64,000 nucleotides of DNA, from positions 1-64,000 of the forward strand of contig CAVVJF010000016.1 of the NCBI GenBank assembly GCA_963748485.1, in the 5' to 3' direction. The notes beneath the pieces were generated by a model that saw nothing but the letters and a program-made list of their open reading frames with translations, had not been told where the DNA came from and searched no databases. Origin of the DNA: DASRWT01 sp963748485. GTDB taxonomy: Bacteria > Methylomirabilota > Methylomirabilia > Rokubacteriales > CSP1-6. This document shows positions 44,529-53,438 of this stretch, one piece after another (the first letter of the stretch is position 1; each line of letters starts with the position of its first letter). A program made the translations under genes and the position numbers.

Positions 44529-45504
44529 GCACATCGAGGCAGGCGCGGGCGATCGTGAGCGGATTCGGGTGGAACGCGTCCTCGAGCGGCTTCGAGACGG
44601 GTGCGGGCGAGTCGGGTGGCGTGACCCGACGCACCGGTGCCCTGAGCGAGGCGAAGCCCTTCTCCGCCGCCACCGCCGCGACCTCGGCGGACACGCCGCA
44701 GAGGGCCCAGCTCGTGTCCGCGACCACGAGGCGCCCGGTCTTTCGGAGCGACGTGAGCACAATCTCCTCGTCCAGCGGCCGCACGCTCCGCAGATCGATC
44801 ACCTCGGCGTCCACGCCCTGCTCGGCGAGGAGCTGGGCGGCGCGGAGCGCCTCGTAGGCCATCAGCGAGATGCCCACGATCGTGATGTCCTTGCCCGGCC
44901 GGGTCACCGCGCCCTTGCCGAACGGTACCGCCTCGAGGCCGACCGGCACCTCACCCTCGAGCTCGTAGAGCGCGCGGTTCTCCAGGAGCACGACGGGGGC
45001 GCGCCCCCGCAGCGCGCTCACCAGCAGCCCCTTGGCGTCGGCGGGGGTCGCGGGCAGGCCCACGTGGAGACCGGGGAAGTGCGCGAACATCGCCTGCAGG
45101 CTCTGCGAGTGCGTAGCCCCCTGCCCCCAGCCGCGGCCCACGATGCCGCGCAGCACGATGGGCACGCCGGTGCCGTTGGCGAACATGTACCGCCACTTCG
45201 CGGCGAGGTTGGCGAGCTGATCCATGCACAGGAACATGAAGTCGTTCCGCGGGTGGACCACCAACGGTCGCTTTCCAACCGCCGCCGCCCCGATGGCGAT
45301 GCCGGTCATGGCGTTCTCGCCGTTCGGAATTTCGAAGACGCGGGCGTCGCCGAAGCGGCGGTGCGCCTCGAGAGTGGTGCCGAAAATGCCCTTGAAGTCG
45401 TCGACGCCGATGCCAGCGATGAAGATGCTGGGATCGGCCTCCATGCACTGCACGGTCGCTTCACTGATGGCCTGCCCGTAGGTGAGTCGCCGCGTGGTCG
45501 CCAT
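44461..45504 (-). CDS. 2-oxoacid dehydrogenase E1 beta subunit (PdhB/AcoB-like)
   Basis: 347-aa transketolase-like beta chain. It forms an alpha2-beta2 thiamine-diphosphate E1 with the upstream gene, decarboxylating a 2-oxoacid or cleaving acetoin. Motifs: LTYGQAISEATVQCMEADPS, EIPNGENAMTGIAIGAAAVG, HPRNDFMFLCMDQLANLAAK, and the C-terminal domain ITIVGISLMAYEALRAAQLL with VDAEVIDLRSVRPLDEEIVL. The beta chain is slightly longer than typical PdhB (~325). It lies 1 bp after the alpha gene. No E2/E3 gene follows, so the substrate complex is unknown; the cluster may serve a short-chain keto acid from the neighbouring aminotransferase reaction (inference). Confidence 0.9.
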   Translation of the reverse strand: MATTRRLTYGQAISEATVQCMEADPSIFIAGIGVDDFKGIFGTTLEAHRRFGDARVFEIPNGENAMTGIAIGAAAVGKRPLVVHPRNDFMFLCMDQLANLAAKWRYMFANGTGVPIVLRGIVGRGWGQGATHSQSLQAMFAHFPGLHVGLPATPADAKGLLVSALRGRAPVVLLENRALYELEGEVPVGLEAVPFGKGAVTRPGKDITIVGISLMAYEALRAAQLLAEQGVDAEVIDLRSVRPLDEEIVLTSLRKTGRLVVADTSWALCGVSAEVAAVAAEKGFASLRAPVRRVTPPDSPAPVSKPLEDAFHPNPLTIARACLDVLKTGSAAAKGVTDVQATFAGPY

Positions 45505-45505
45505 C

Positions 45506-46468
45506 TCAGTAGGTCCCCAGGGTGAGGTCTTCGACGGCCGGAAACGGCGCCGCCTTGGCGGCGGTCACCGCGCGGTCGACCTCGGCCTGGCTCGCGCGCG
45601 CCATGGCGTCCACGTCGGCCTGGGTGCAGGCGCCCTCGCCGATGAGGCGCCGCGCCGCGGACTCGATGGGGCAGCGCGCGATCCACGCGTCCACCTCCGC
45701 CTTGGTGCGGTAGCCCTTGTCATAGTCCCAGAGGGGCCCCACGTGCTCGCGCCAGCGGTACGTCGCGCACTCGAGAAAGGCGGGCCCTTCGCCGCGGCGG
45801 CACCGCGCCGCCGCGGCGGCGGCGGCCTCGTAGACCGCGAACACGTCGTTGCCGTCGACCGCCTGCGCCGGCATGCCGTACGCAGCGGCGCGCGTGTGTA
45901 TCGTCACCCCCGCGGGCTGGCGCACATCGAGGCGCGTGTGAGTCGAGTAGCCGTTGTTCTCGCACACGAACAGCACGGGGATCTTTTTCACCACGGCGAA
46001 GTTCAGCGTCTCGTGGAAGATGCCCTCCTCCACGGTGCCGTCGCCGAAGAAGCACACGACCACGCGCGGAAGCCGATCCATGGCGAAGGCCAGCGCGGTG
46101 CCGGCGGCGACCGCCATGGTCTGCCCGAGAATGGCGGAGGAGGCCAGCACCCCCGCGTCGGGATCGCTCAGGTGGACGGAGCCGCCGCGCCCGCGCGCGC
46201 AGCCGGTCTCCTTGCCGTAGAGCTCCGCGACCATGGCGTCGAGATCGCCGCCCTTGGCGAGGTAGTGGGCATGGCAGCGGTGGCCGCTGTAGATCGCATC
46301 GGTCCGATCAAGCGTGGCGCACACGCCCACCGCCACCGCCTCCTGGCCGATGGAGAAGCGGGTGGGGGTCCGCATCTCCTGGGCCGGATAGAGATCCGCC
46401 AGCGTCTCTTCCGTGCGCCGGATGCGGATCATGTCGCGAAGCAGCCGCCGTCCCAGCTCCGTCGTCAT
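45506..46468 (-). CDS. 2-oxoacid dehydrogenase E1 alpha subunit (PdhA/AcoA-like)
   Basis: 320-aa thiamine-diphosphate-binding alpha chain. ATG 46468 (MTTELGRRLLRDMIRIRRTE) has GAGG just upstream; the longer frame to 46585 is non-conserved. The ThDP motif is FFGDGTVEEGIFHETLNFAV ending VCENNGYS. Other signatures are GQEAVAVGVCATLDRTDAIY, SGHRCHAHYLAKGG, GCARGRGGSVHLSDPDAGVL and the phosphorylation-loop-like region EHVGPLWDYDKGYR. It pairs with the downstream beta gene. It is divergent from the class III aminotransferase at 46724 across 255 bp, in which I could not identify a convincing promoter. Confidence 0.9.
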   Translation of the reverse strand: MTTELGRRLLRDMIRIRRTEETLADLYPAQEMRTPTRFSIGQEAVAVGVCATLDRTDAIYSGHRCHAHYLAKGGDLDAMVAELYGKETGCARGRGGSVHLSDPDAGVLASSAILGQTMAVAAGTALAFAMDRLPRVVVCFFGDGTVEEGIFHETLNFAVVKKIPVLFVCENNGYSTHTRLDVRQPAGVTIHTRAAAYGMPAQAVDGNDVFAVYEAAAAAAARCRRGEGPAFLECATYRWREHVGPLWDYDKGYRTKAEVDAWIARCPIESAARRLIGEGACTQADVDAMARASQAEVDRAVTAAKAAPFPAVEDLTLGTY

Positions 46469-46723
46469 CGTCCTCTCGCTCGATTCCCGACCGGACGGCA
46501 TACCCCTCGCCCGCCACCCGGCGTCAACCCGATGGCATTCTTGGTCACCCGGCGCCCCGGGGGCCCGGCCAAACAAGTCCAACAATTCGAGAGCTTAGCA
46601 CTCACTGTCCCACCTGGGCAGCAAACCGCTTCACTCAGGCGGCAGGAGGCGTGCCACCCCCGCTCGACACGGGCGCCCTCTTCGTGCAGAGTCTCCCGTA
46701 CGCCCATCCTCAAGGAGCCACCC

Positions 46724-48046
<1,323 letters not shown>

Positions 48047-48060
48047 CATACTGGGAGCGA

Positions 48061-48134
48061 GGGGGGAGCCGATGAGGGGGGAGCCGATGAGGGGGGAGCC
48101 GATGAGGGGGAGCCGATGAGGGGGGATTCGATGG
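48061..48134 (+). repeat. 15-bp tandem repeat of ribosome-binding-site/ATG modules
   Basis: GGGGGGAGCCGATGA units: 48061-48075, 48076-48090, 48091-48105 (perfect), a 14-bp version 48106-48119, and a degenerate one 48120-48134. Each unit holds a G-rich Shine-Dalgarno-like run and an ATG. The first three ATGs (48072, 48087, 48102) read a 15-codon frame that stops at 48119, overlapping ATG 48116 of the cupin gene (ATGA). Confidence 0.95.
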
Positions 48135-48520
48135 ACGACACCGCGGTACCGACCAGCACCGGCGTGGCGAAAGTCTTCGACCTCCACGCGCTCAAGGACT
48201 TCGCCCCCGACAAGCGGGTGCGGAAGATGCTGTTCAAGACGGAACAGCTGTGGTCCGAGATCGCCTGCTACGAGCCGGGACAGTCCACCGTGATGCACCA
48301 GCATCCCCGGGAAGAAGAGGCCATCTTCGTCCTGGAGGGCACCGCGCAGATGTCCATCGACGGCCGCGAGGTGGCGGTGCCCGCGGGCGCCATCGTGCAG
48401 TTCCCCAACGCCGTGCTCCACGACGTGCGCAATCCGGGGCCGGGCCGCTGCGTGATCATGTTCGTGAAGGTCAATCCCAAGGTCCTCAAGGCGAGCGCGG
48501 AGCAGGCGGCCAATGGGTAG
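48116..48520 (+). CDS. Cupin-domain protein
   Basis: 134-aa single-domain cupin (start 48116 or, equally possible, ATG 48131, MDDTAV). Cupin motif 1 is STVMHQHPREEEAIFVLEG, with two His and one Glu metal ligands (HQH...E). Motif 2 is FPNAVLHDVRNPGPGRCVIM, with the third His. So a mononuclear metal site is intact. Such proteins are dioxygenases, isomerases or sensors; placed directly before ring-cleavage dioxygenase genes, a role in the same aromatic or N-heterocyclic pathway is likely. Translation starts downstream of a stack of RBS-ATG repeats. Its end overlaps the LigA-like start. Confidence 0.85.
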   Translation: MRGDSMDDTAVPTSTGVAKVFDLHALKDFAPDKRVRKMLFKTEQLWSEIACYEPGQSTVMHQHPREEEAIFVLEGTAQMSIDGREVAVPAGAIVQFPNAVLHDVRNPGPGRCVIMFVKVNPKVLKASAEQAANG

Positions 48521-48869
48521 CGTGGATCGCTGCGACAAGACCCTTCCGCTCAACGAGATGATGTTCTACGTGCGGCGCGACACGGCGCTGCGGGAGCGCT
48601 GGCGCACCGATCTCGCCGGGCTCGCCCACGAGTTCGGGCTCGGCGCCCCCGAGTACGAGGCCCTGCGGGACAAGGACGTCCGGCGCCTGCACGAGCTGGG
48701 CGTGCACCAGTACTACGTTCCCCAGATCCTGCGTCTCTTCTTCGGCGCATCCGCCAACAGTAACGCCCATCCCGCGCTCGAGGCCTACAAGCGCGCCTAT
48801 CCCGAGGAGAGCGCCCGCTCCCTCGAGCTCCAGGCGCGGCTCGCCGCGCGTGGCGGCCAGGGAGGCTAG
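48513..48869 (+). CDS. LigA-like alpha subunit of an extradiol dioxygenase
   Basis: 118-aa helical protein of the LigA family (protocatechuate 4,5-dioxygenase alpha subunit type): FYVRRDTALRERWRTDLAGL, YEALRDKDVRRLHELGVHQY and YVPQILRLFFG. LigA subunits lack catalytic metal and close the active site of the LigB-type beta subunit, which is encoded 2 bp downstream. It overlaps the cupin gene by 8 bp. The substrate is not evident; the LigAB pair could act on protocatechuate, gallate or another catechol-like ring. Confidence 0.87.
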   Translation: MGSVDRCDKTLPLNEMMFYVRRDTALRERWRTDLAGLAHEFGLGAPEYEALRDKDVRRLHELGVHQYYVPQILRLFFGASANSNAHPALEAYKRAYPEESARSLELQARLAARGGQGG

Positions 48870-48871
48870 CC

Positions 48872-49714
48872 ATGGCCGAGATCGTCGCCGCCATGGCCCT
48901 CACCCACTCGCCGGGCCTCACCGGCTGGTTCGACGCCGCACCGCCCGACCAGCAGGCCCTCGCGCGAAAGGCCCTCGACGAGATGCGCACGCGGCTCGAG
49001 GTTTCTCGGCCCGACGTGCTCCTGATGTTCAGCAACGATCACCTGCTGAACTGGCCCATCAACAACACGCCGGAGTACACGGTGGGTATCGCGGAGCGGC
49101 ACGTGGGGCCCGCCGACTGGTACGACGAGTGGCTCGCGCTCGACAAGTACGAGGTCCCCGGCCATCCGGCGCTCGCGCGGCACCTCGTGAACGCGGGAGC
49201 GCGCGAGCGACTCACCCTCGCCTATCTCCGCGACATGCAGTTCGACGACGGCATCTCCGTCCCCCTGCACTACCTGAATCCGGCCATGCTCATCCCCGTA
49301 GTGCCCGTCACGATGAACTGCACGGTGCCGCCCATCCCCACGCCGGCCCGCGCCTATGAAGTGGGTGTGCTCCTGCGGGAGATCGTGCGCGCCTTCCCCG
49401 GACGCGAGCGCGTGGCGGTGATCGGCACCGGCGGGCTCTCCCACGAGCCCGGCGGCCCGCGCTACTTCTGGGTGGACGAGGAGTTCGACCTCTGGTTCCT
49501 CGAGCTCCTGAAGCGCGGGGACCACGCCGCCCTGCTCCGCGAGTGCACGCTCGAGCGCATGGAGCAGGCGGGCTCCGGCGGCACCGCGGAGCTGCTCGCA
49601 TGGATCGTGGCCATGGCGTTCACCACCGGCCCCGCCGACGTGCTCGCCTACATGCCCGCCGTCGCCTGGCGCTCCGGAACCGGCATGGTGGTCTGGAACG
49701 GTATGGCCGCATAG
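48872..49714 (+). CDS. Class III extradiol ring-cleavage dioxygenase, LigB-like beta subunit
   Basis: 280-aa non-heme Fe(II) dioxygenase. The class III ligand set is visible: H12 in AMALTHSPG, H57 in FSNDHLLNW and E240 in GGTAELLAW. The catalytic base His is H191 in GTGGLSHEPGG. Length fits LigB-type subunits. It opens an aromatic diol ring between hydroxylated and neighbouring carbon. It lies directly after its LigA partner and 70 bp before the heme-oxygenase-like gene. Confidence 0.92.
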   Translation: MAEIVAAMALTHSPGLTGWFDAAPPDQQALARKALDEMRTRLEVSRPDVLLMFSNDHLLNWPINNTPEYTVGIAERHVGPADWYDEWLALDKYEVPGHPALARHLVNAGARERLTLAYLRDMQFDDGISVPLHYLNPAMLIPVVPVTMNCTVPPIPTPARAYEVGVLLREIVRAFPGRERVAVIGTGGLSHEPGGPRYFWVDEEFDLWFLELLKRGDHAALLRECTLERMEQAGSGGTAELLAWIVAMAFTTGPADVLAYMPAVAWRSGTGMVVWNGMAA

Positions 49715-49784
49715 CCCCGGACCTTGACTTGGCTCGGCGCTGTCCCTATCCTCCGGACGCTGGACCGACACGAGGAGGCTCGCC

Positions 49785-50468
49785 ATGACCACCGCGACCC
49801 CGTTCCGCACCCGGCTCGAGAATGCCGTCAACGCGCGCCACAGCCGTCTCAACCCATTCACGGAGAAGTGGGTCACCGGCGAGCTGACCCGCGGCCAGCT
49901 CGCGTCCTGGGTCTGCCAGCACTACCAGTACGTCTCCCACTTCCCCCGGTGGTGCGCCACCATTTACGGCAACTGCCCTGATCCGGACGCGCGTGACTTC
50001 CTGCTCGAGAACATCATCGAGGAGGAGTCGGGGACGAAGCACGTCGATCTCCTCATCCGGTTCGGGGAGGCATGCGGGGTGAGCCGCGCCGAGGTCGAGG
50101 GCACGCGCCAGCTGGCGAGCACGCGCGGCCTCACCGCGTGGTGCTACGAAACTTCCATGAAGCCCTTTCACATCGCGGCGGCGGGGCTGCTGGTGGGTCT
50201 GGAGTCGCAGGTGCCCGGCATCTACAAGCGCAACCTGCCTCCCCTGAAGAGCCACTACGGCTTCACCGACCACGAGGTGGAGTTCTTCGCCATCCACATC
50301 GAGGCCGACGAGGTGCACGGCGAGCGCGGCTATCAGATCGTGGAACGCCACGCCTCGACCCCGGAGCGGCAGGCCGAGACGGCGGAGGCCGTCCGCGAGG
50401 CCACCGAGATGCGCTGGCAGTACATGACGGGGCTCCACCGCGCCTTCGTCCTGAAGGAAGACGCCTAG
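49785..50468 (+). CDS. CADD/PqqC-like heme-oxygenase-like diiron protein (HDO)
   Basis: 227-aa all-helical protein of the TenA/PqqC/CADD superfamily. The residues E79-x6-H86, E140 and H171-x3-D175-x2-H178 reproduce the metal-ligand spacing of CADD-type heme-oxygenase-like diiron oxidases, so it should bind two irons and activate O2, unlike cofactor-less PqqC or thiaminase TenA. Motifs include FTEKWVTGELTRGQLASWVC, EEESGTKHVDLL, GLLVGLESQVPGIYKRNLPP and AIHIEADEVHGERG. Known members make p-aminobenzoate, cleave amino acids or fatty acids, or form N-oxides. A Rieske ferredoxin gene follows after 2 bp and may supply electrons. It is probably an oxygenase of the same pathway as LigAB. Confidence 0.83.
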   Translation: MTTATPFRTRLENAVNARHSRLNPFTEKWVTGELTRGQLASWVCQHYQYVSHFPRWCATIYGNCPDPDARDFLLENIIEEESGTKHVDLLIRFGEACGVSRAEVEGTRQLASTRGLTAWCYETSMKPFHIAAAGLLVGLESQVPGIYKRNLPPLKSHYGFTDHEVEFFAIHIEADEVHGERGYQIVERHASTPERQAETAEAVREATEMRWQYMTGLHRAFVLKEDA

Positions 50469-50470
50469 GA

Positions 50471-50779
50471 GTGGCCGAGCGCCGGGTCGCCTCGCTCGCC
50501 GACGTCCCCGTGGGACGCCCACTGGCGGTGGAGGTCGAGGGCACCCGGATGGTGCTGGCCCGCATAGGTGACGCCGTCTTCGCATGCGGGGATGTCTGCG
50601 CCCATCGGGGCGGGCGCCTGAGCGAGGGACGACTGAGCGGGCCGCGCCTGGCCTGTCCCCTCCACGGCTGGATCTACGACGTCCGCACGGGCCAGTGCGT
50701 GTTCCCCGTCCGCGGCGGCCAAGTGCCGGCGTACCCCGTCCGCATAGTCGGTGACGGCGTCTTCGTGGAGGTCCCATGA
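50471..50779 (+). CDS. Rieske [2Fe-2S] ferredoxin
   Basis: 102-aa soluble Rieske protein. GTG 50471 lies 2 bp after the diiron gene. The cluster ligands are C43-x-H45 (CGDVCAHRGG) and C62-x2-H65 (ACPLHGWIYD). The flanking LADVPVGRPLAVEVEG and GQVPAYPVRIVGDGVFVEVP match ferredoxin components of Rieske oxygenases. No reductase gene is seen nearby. Its position suggests it passes electrons to the diiron protein. The stop overlaps the next ATG (ATGA). Confidence 0.92.
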   Translation: MAERRVASLADVPVGRPLAVEVEGTRMVLARIGDAVFACGDVCAHRGGRLSEGRLSGPRLACPLHGWIYDVRTGQCVFPVRGGQVPAYPVRIVGDGVFVEVP

Positions 50780-51225
50780 TCACGGTCAAGCGGCTCACGC
50801 TCGAGGACGCCAAGGTCATCCTGGAGGCCGCGGAAGGCCGCGCCCGGGCGATCGGCGCCACGGAGACGATCTGCGTGTGCGACGATGGTGGGCACGCGAT
50901 CGCCCTGCACCGGATGACCGGAGCCCGGCTCACCGGCGTGGAAATCGCCATGGCCAAGGCCTTCACCGCGGCGGGACACCGGCGGCCCACTCATCGCTTC
51001 AACGAGCCTCCCGGCGGCCCCGCCCTGCCGGGGAACGAGGCCTTTGGCATCCACGCCATGCACCCGGGCCGATTCGCCATCTTCGTGGGTGGCTTCCCCA
51101 TCGAGGTGGAGGGCCAGGTGGTGGGCGGCATCGGGGTAAGCGGAGGCAACGGGGAGCAGGACACCCAGGTCGCCGAGGCCGGGCTGGAGGCCCTGCGGCG
51201 CTCCCTCGCTTCCACGACCCCCTGA
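50776..51225 (+). CDS. HbpS/GlcG-family protein
   Basis: 149-aa protein of the GlcG/HbpS (DUF336) family: LTLEDAKVILEAAEGRARAI near the start, ALHRMTGARLTGVEIAMAKA, GRFAIFVGGFPIEVEGQVVG and GIGVSGGNGEQDTQVAEAGL. Family members bind heme or cobalamin-like ligands or accompany oxidative catabolic enzymes; enzymatic activity is mostly undefined. The coupling to the Rieske gene makes it the last member of the cupin-LigAB-HDO-Rieske cluster. Confidence 0.87.
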   Translation: MITVKRLTLEDAKVILEAAEGRARAIGATETICVCDDGGHAIALHRMTGARLTGVEIAMAKAFTAAGHRRPTHRFNEPPGGPALPGNEAFGIHAMHPGRFAIFVGGFPIEVEGQVVGGIGVSGGNGEQDTQVAEAGLEALRRSLASTTP

Positions 51226-51257
51226 GAACAACGCGCCTCTAGCGCTATGCTGGAGGA

Positions 51258-51686
51258 GTGAGGACAGCGCTCCTCCCCCTCGCCCGACTGGCCGCCGCGC
51301 TCTGCGTGGCGCTGGCCCTCGGCGCGACTCCCGTCGCCGCCCAGTCGGTGGACGCGTCCTCCGCCGAGGCCCTCGCCGCCGTGCTCCGACTGCTTCAGGA
51401 CCCCGCCGCCCGCGGCACCGCGATCGCGGGCAATCCCGAGGCGGCGGCCATGGATCGGAACATTCAGGCGATGACGGGCTCCCCCGCGCTCACCCAGGAG
51501 TTCTACGAGCTGGCCGCGCAGGTATTCACCGATCTCGTCCAGGGCACGGGCGGCGATATTGGCCGGATGCGGCAGTCGGTGGCCGATGGCCAGCGCGATC
51601 CCGCAGGCTTCGCGGCGTTCCTCTCTCCGGCCACTCTCCAGCATCTGCGCGACCTGTCGGGCCGCGTCTCGGACCGAAGGCGCTAG
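51258..51686 (+). CDS. Secreted protein of unknown function
   Basis: 142-aa protein with a clear signal peptide (LARLAAALCVALALGATPVA, cut near AAQS) and a mature helical domain of about 110 aa (SAEALAAVLRLLQDPAARGT, TQEFYELAAQVFTDLVQGTG). No cysteine remains after cleavage and no motif is recognised. The GTG start at 51258 has GGAGGA only 1-2 nt upstream, so the true start is uncertain. It resembles small periplasmic proteins seen beside mechanosensitive-channel genes, but I cannot confirm a family. Confidence 0.65.
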   Translation: MRTALLPLARLAAALCVALALGATPVAAQSVDASSAEALAAVLRLLQDPAARGTAIAGNPEAAAMDRNIQAMTGSPALTQEFYELAAQVFTDLVQGTGGDIGRMRQSVADGQRDPAGFAAFLSPATLQHLRDLSGRVSDRRR

Positions 51687-51690
51687 GAAA

Positions 51691-51719
51691 TTGGTGCGGG
51701 CGTACCCGTCCGCTATCAT
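51691..51719 (+). promoter_or_regulatory. Possible promoter for the TPR/roadblock genes
   Basis: TTGGTG (51691-51696), 17-bp spacer, TATCAT (51714-51719). The predicted start coincides with GTG 51726, again a leaderless layout. Confidence 0.35.
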
Positions 51720-51725
51720 GACGCC

Positions 51726-52513
51726 GTGGGCCTCCTGACCCGCGTCTGGAAGCGAATCCGGAGACCGCGACCGGCGGTCAATAGCGTCGAGCTCCTCCAG
51801 CGCGCCGAGCGTCTCCGTTTCGCGAGGGACGCTTCGAGGAAGGCGCCGCGCTGGTCCGCGAGGCACTGAGCCGGGACCCCAAGAGCACGCTCGCCCAGCT
51901 GCTCGACGGCTATTTCCACGCCGCCCTGCGCGAGAGCGAGGCGGCTCGCGCCTCCTTCCGTGCCGTGCTCAGCCTCGATCCGGAGCACCCGCGCGCGCTG
52001 CTCGGGCTCGCGCGGATCGCGTTCGAGGGCGGCGAGCCCGGCACCGCCCGCGAGCTCCTGGAACGGGCGCTCCGCATCTATCCAGACTCCCCCGAGGCCC
52101 TCGCGCTGCTCGACGCGACGCATTCCGTCGCGGGGGCGGCGCCCGCCGCGCCGGTGCCCACGGGTGCGACGGCCGCCCGGCTCGCCCAGATCGCCCGGCC
52201 GGAAGGAACCCGGGAGTGCTACCTCCTCGCCGCCGATGGCGGAGTCGTCTTCGCCCACCCGGCCACCGCCACGCGCGAAGCGCTCGCCGCGCACCTCACC
52301 CGCGTGTCGAGTCTCGGCGCGGCCACGCTGTCTCGCGCGGGCCTGGGCCCGCTCCGGCGCGCGGCCGTCTCCGCCAATCCGGGCACCACGTTCATCCAGA
52401 CCGACGGCGGGCAGGTCCTCGCCGTGACCCTGCCGCCCGAGGTGCCGGTGGCGATCGGCCAGGGCCAGACCGCCGAGCTCTGGAAGCGCTTCACCGCGGA
52501 AGCGACAGTGTGA
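51726..52513 (+). pseudogene. TPR + LC7-like protein, interrupted by an apparent -1 frameshift
   Basis: Two overlapping frames make one plausible ~262-aa protein. Frame 1 starts at GTG 51726 (MGLLTRVWKRIRRPRPAVNS ... LLQRAERLRF) and dies at TGA 51867. Frame 2, closed upstream by TAG 51782, continues REGRFEEGAALVREALSRDP from about 51821. Joining them at 51821 restores a TPR helix pair, which implies a lost base. TPRs continue to residue ~130 (RALLGLARIAFEGGEPGTAR), and the C-terminal ~100 residues (CYLLAADGGVVFAHPATATR ...) look like a roadblock/LC7 domain. The end overlaps the roadblock gene (GTGTGA). This could be a true mutation or a sequencing error. Confidence 0.6.
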
Positions 52514-52944
52514 GTCCCGAATCGCACGCTCCGGTGGCGACCTCCTCCGGCGCCCCGTCGCGCGCGGCCGCCGTGCGGAGCATACTCGGCGACCTCGCCC
52601 GTATCCCCGGCATCCGTGGCGGCCTGCTCATCGCCTCCGACGGCTTCGTGATCGCCTCGTCTCTGCCCGCGGAGCTGGCGGTGGATCCGCTCGCCGCCCT
52701 CGCCACCACGCTCGGACGCGAGCTCGAGCTGGGAACGAACCGGCTGAACCGCGGCATGGTCACGACCGCGTTCTTCTCCGCGGACGAGGGCAGCCTCTTC
52801 CTGGGCCCCAGCCCCATGGGCTTCGTCCTGTTCCTCGCCGAGCGCAGCGCCGACGTCGGCGCGGTCCGCGGCGAGTTCAGACGGGCGCTCGACACGCTGC
52901 AGTCCGCGTGGCGCGCGGGCGACCACACCGGCGGCCGCCTCTAG
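52510..52944 (+). CDS. Roadblock/LC7-domain protein (MglB-like)
   Basis: 144-aa single roadblock/LC7 domain: SILGDLARIPGIRGGLLIAS, DGFVIASSLPAELAVDPLAA, ALATTLGRELELGTNRLNRG, and TAFFSADEGSLFLGPSPMGF. Bacterial roadblock proteins include MglB, which controls the small GTPase MglA and pilus polarity. No GTPase gene is in this window, so its partner is unknown. GTG 52510 overlaps the upstream TPR/LC7 gene, making a coupled pair. Its proximity to chemosensory and pilB sequences is suggestive of motility control (inference). Confidence 0.8.
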   Translation: MSPESHAPVATSSGAPSRAAAVRSILGDLARIPGIRGGLLIASDGFVIASSLPAELAVDPLAALATTLGRELELGTNRLNRGMVTTAFFSADEGSLFLGPSPMGFVLFLAERSADVGAVRGEFRRALDTLQSAWRAGDHTGGRL

Positions 52945-52995
52945 CCTCGCGCGCGCGGCGTGCGCGGTCGTCGTCCTGCTCGAGTTTCCACCCAC

Positions 52996-53150
52996 GGACG
53001 GGGAGCGGGGGGCGGGGTGGGGTCGCCGGACCACAAGGCACGCGTCCGCTCGACCCGCAGCGGCTGGGCTCCGTCCGGGCGGGATTCGCCCGCGTGCGGT
53101 CTTCGGGAAATGGGTCCTTGCGACCCCACCCCGCCCCCCACTCCCCGTCC
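52996..53150 (+). repeat. Palindromic element 1 (conserved core, 31-bp complementary arms)
   Basis: Arms 52996-53026 and 53120-53150 are complementary at 30 of 31 positions and flank a ~93-bp core. The core contains an internal CGGGCG...CGCCCG hairpin and matches the core of element 2 in inverted orientation. It is noncoding; it lies in the 494-bp gap between the roadblock gene and the pilB fragment. Confidence 0.9.
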
Positions 53151-53251
53151 TCCGCGTCTACCTCCATCGTTGAAGCGGCCGCCCGCCCCTTGAGAGGGAA
53201 AGTGCTCTTCACGACCTAGAGGAGCGGCGACCGCTCGCCTCCGACCATGCG

Positions 53252-53407
53252 GAGCGGTGGCGGGTGGGTGCCCGCTGCCTCGTGGGACCCGTTTCCCTGC
53301 GACCGTATGCGGGCGAATCCCGCCCGGACGGAGCCCAGCCGCAAAGGGACAGCGGACGCGTGCCTCGTGGTGCCCACGAGGCAGCGGGCACCCACCCGCC
53401 ACCGCTC
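53252..53407 (-). repeat. Palindromic element 2 (inverted copy, 35-bp perfect arms)
   Basis: Arms 53252-53286 and 53373-53407 are perfectly complementary over 35 bp and flank an 86-bp core. The core is a reverse-complement relative of element 1 (about 80% identical by eye, including GCGGCTGGGCTCCGTCCGGG). Arms are related to those of element 1 but differ, with paired changes on both sides. It ends 31 bp before the pilB fragment stop. Confidence 0.9.
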
Positions 53408-53438
53408 ACGGTTGTCCGCAGAACGAACGGTCGCCGCG

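Noticed and set aside
52945..53438. Several 60-110-codon frames in the palindromic region
   Set aside because: They run through inverted repeats on both strands with Pro/Arg/Gly-rich translations and no ribosome-binding sites; the structure is better explained as noncoding.
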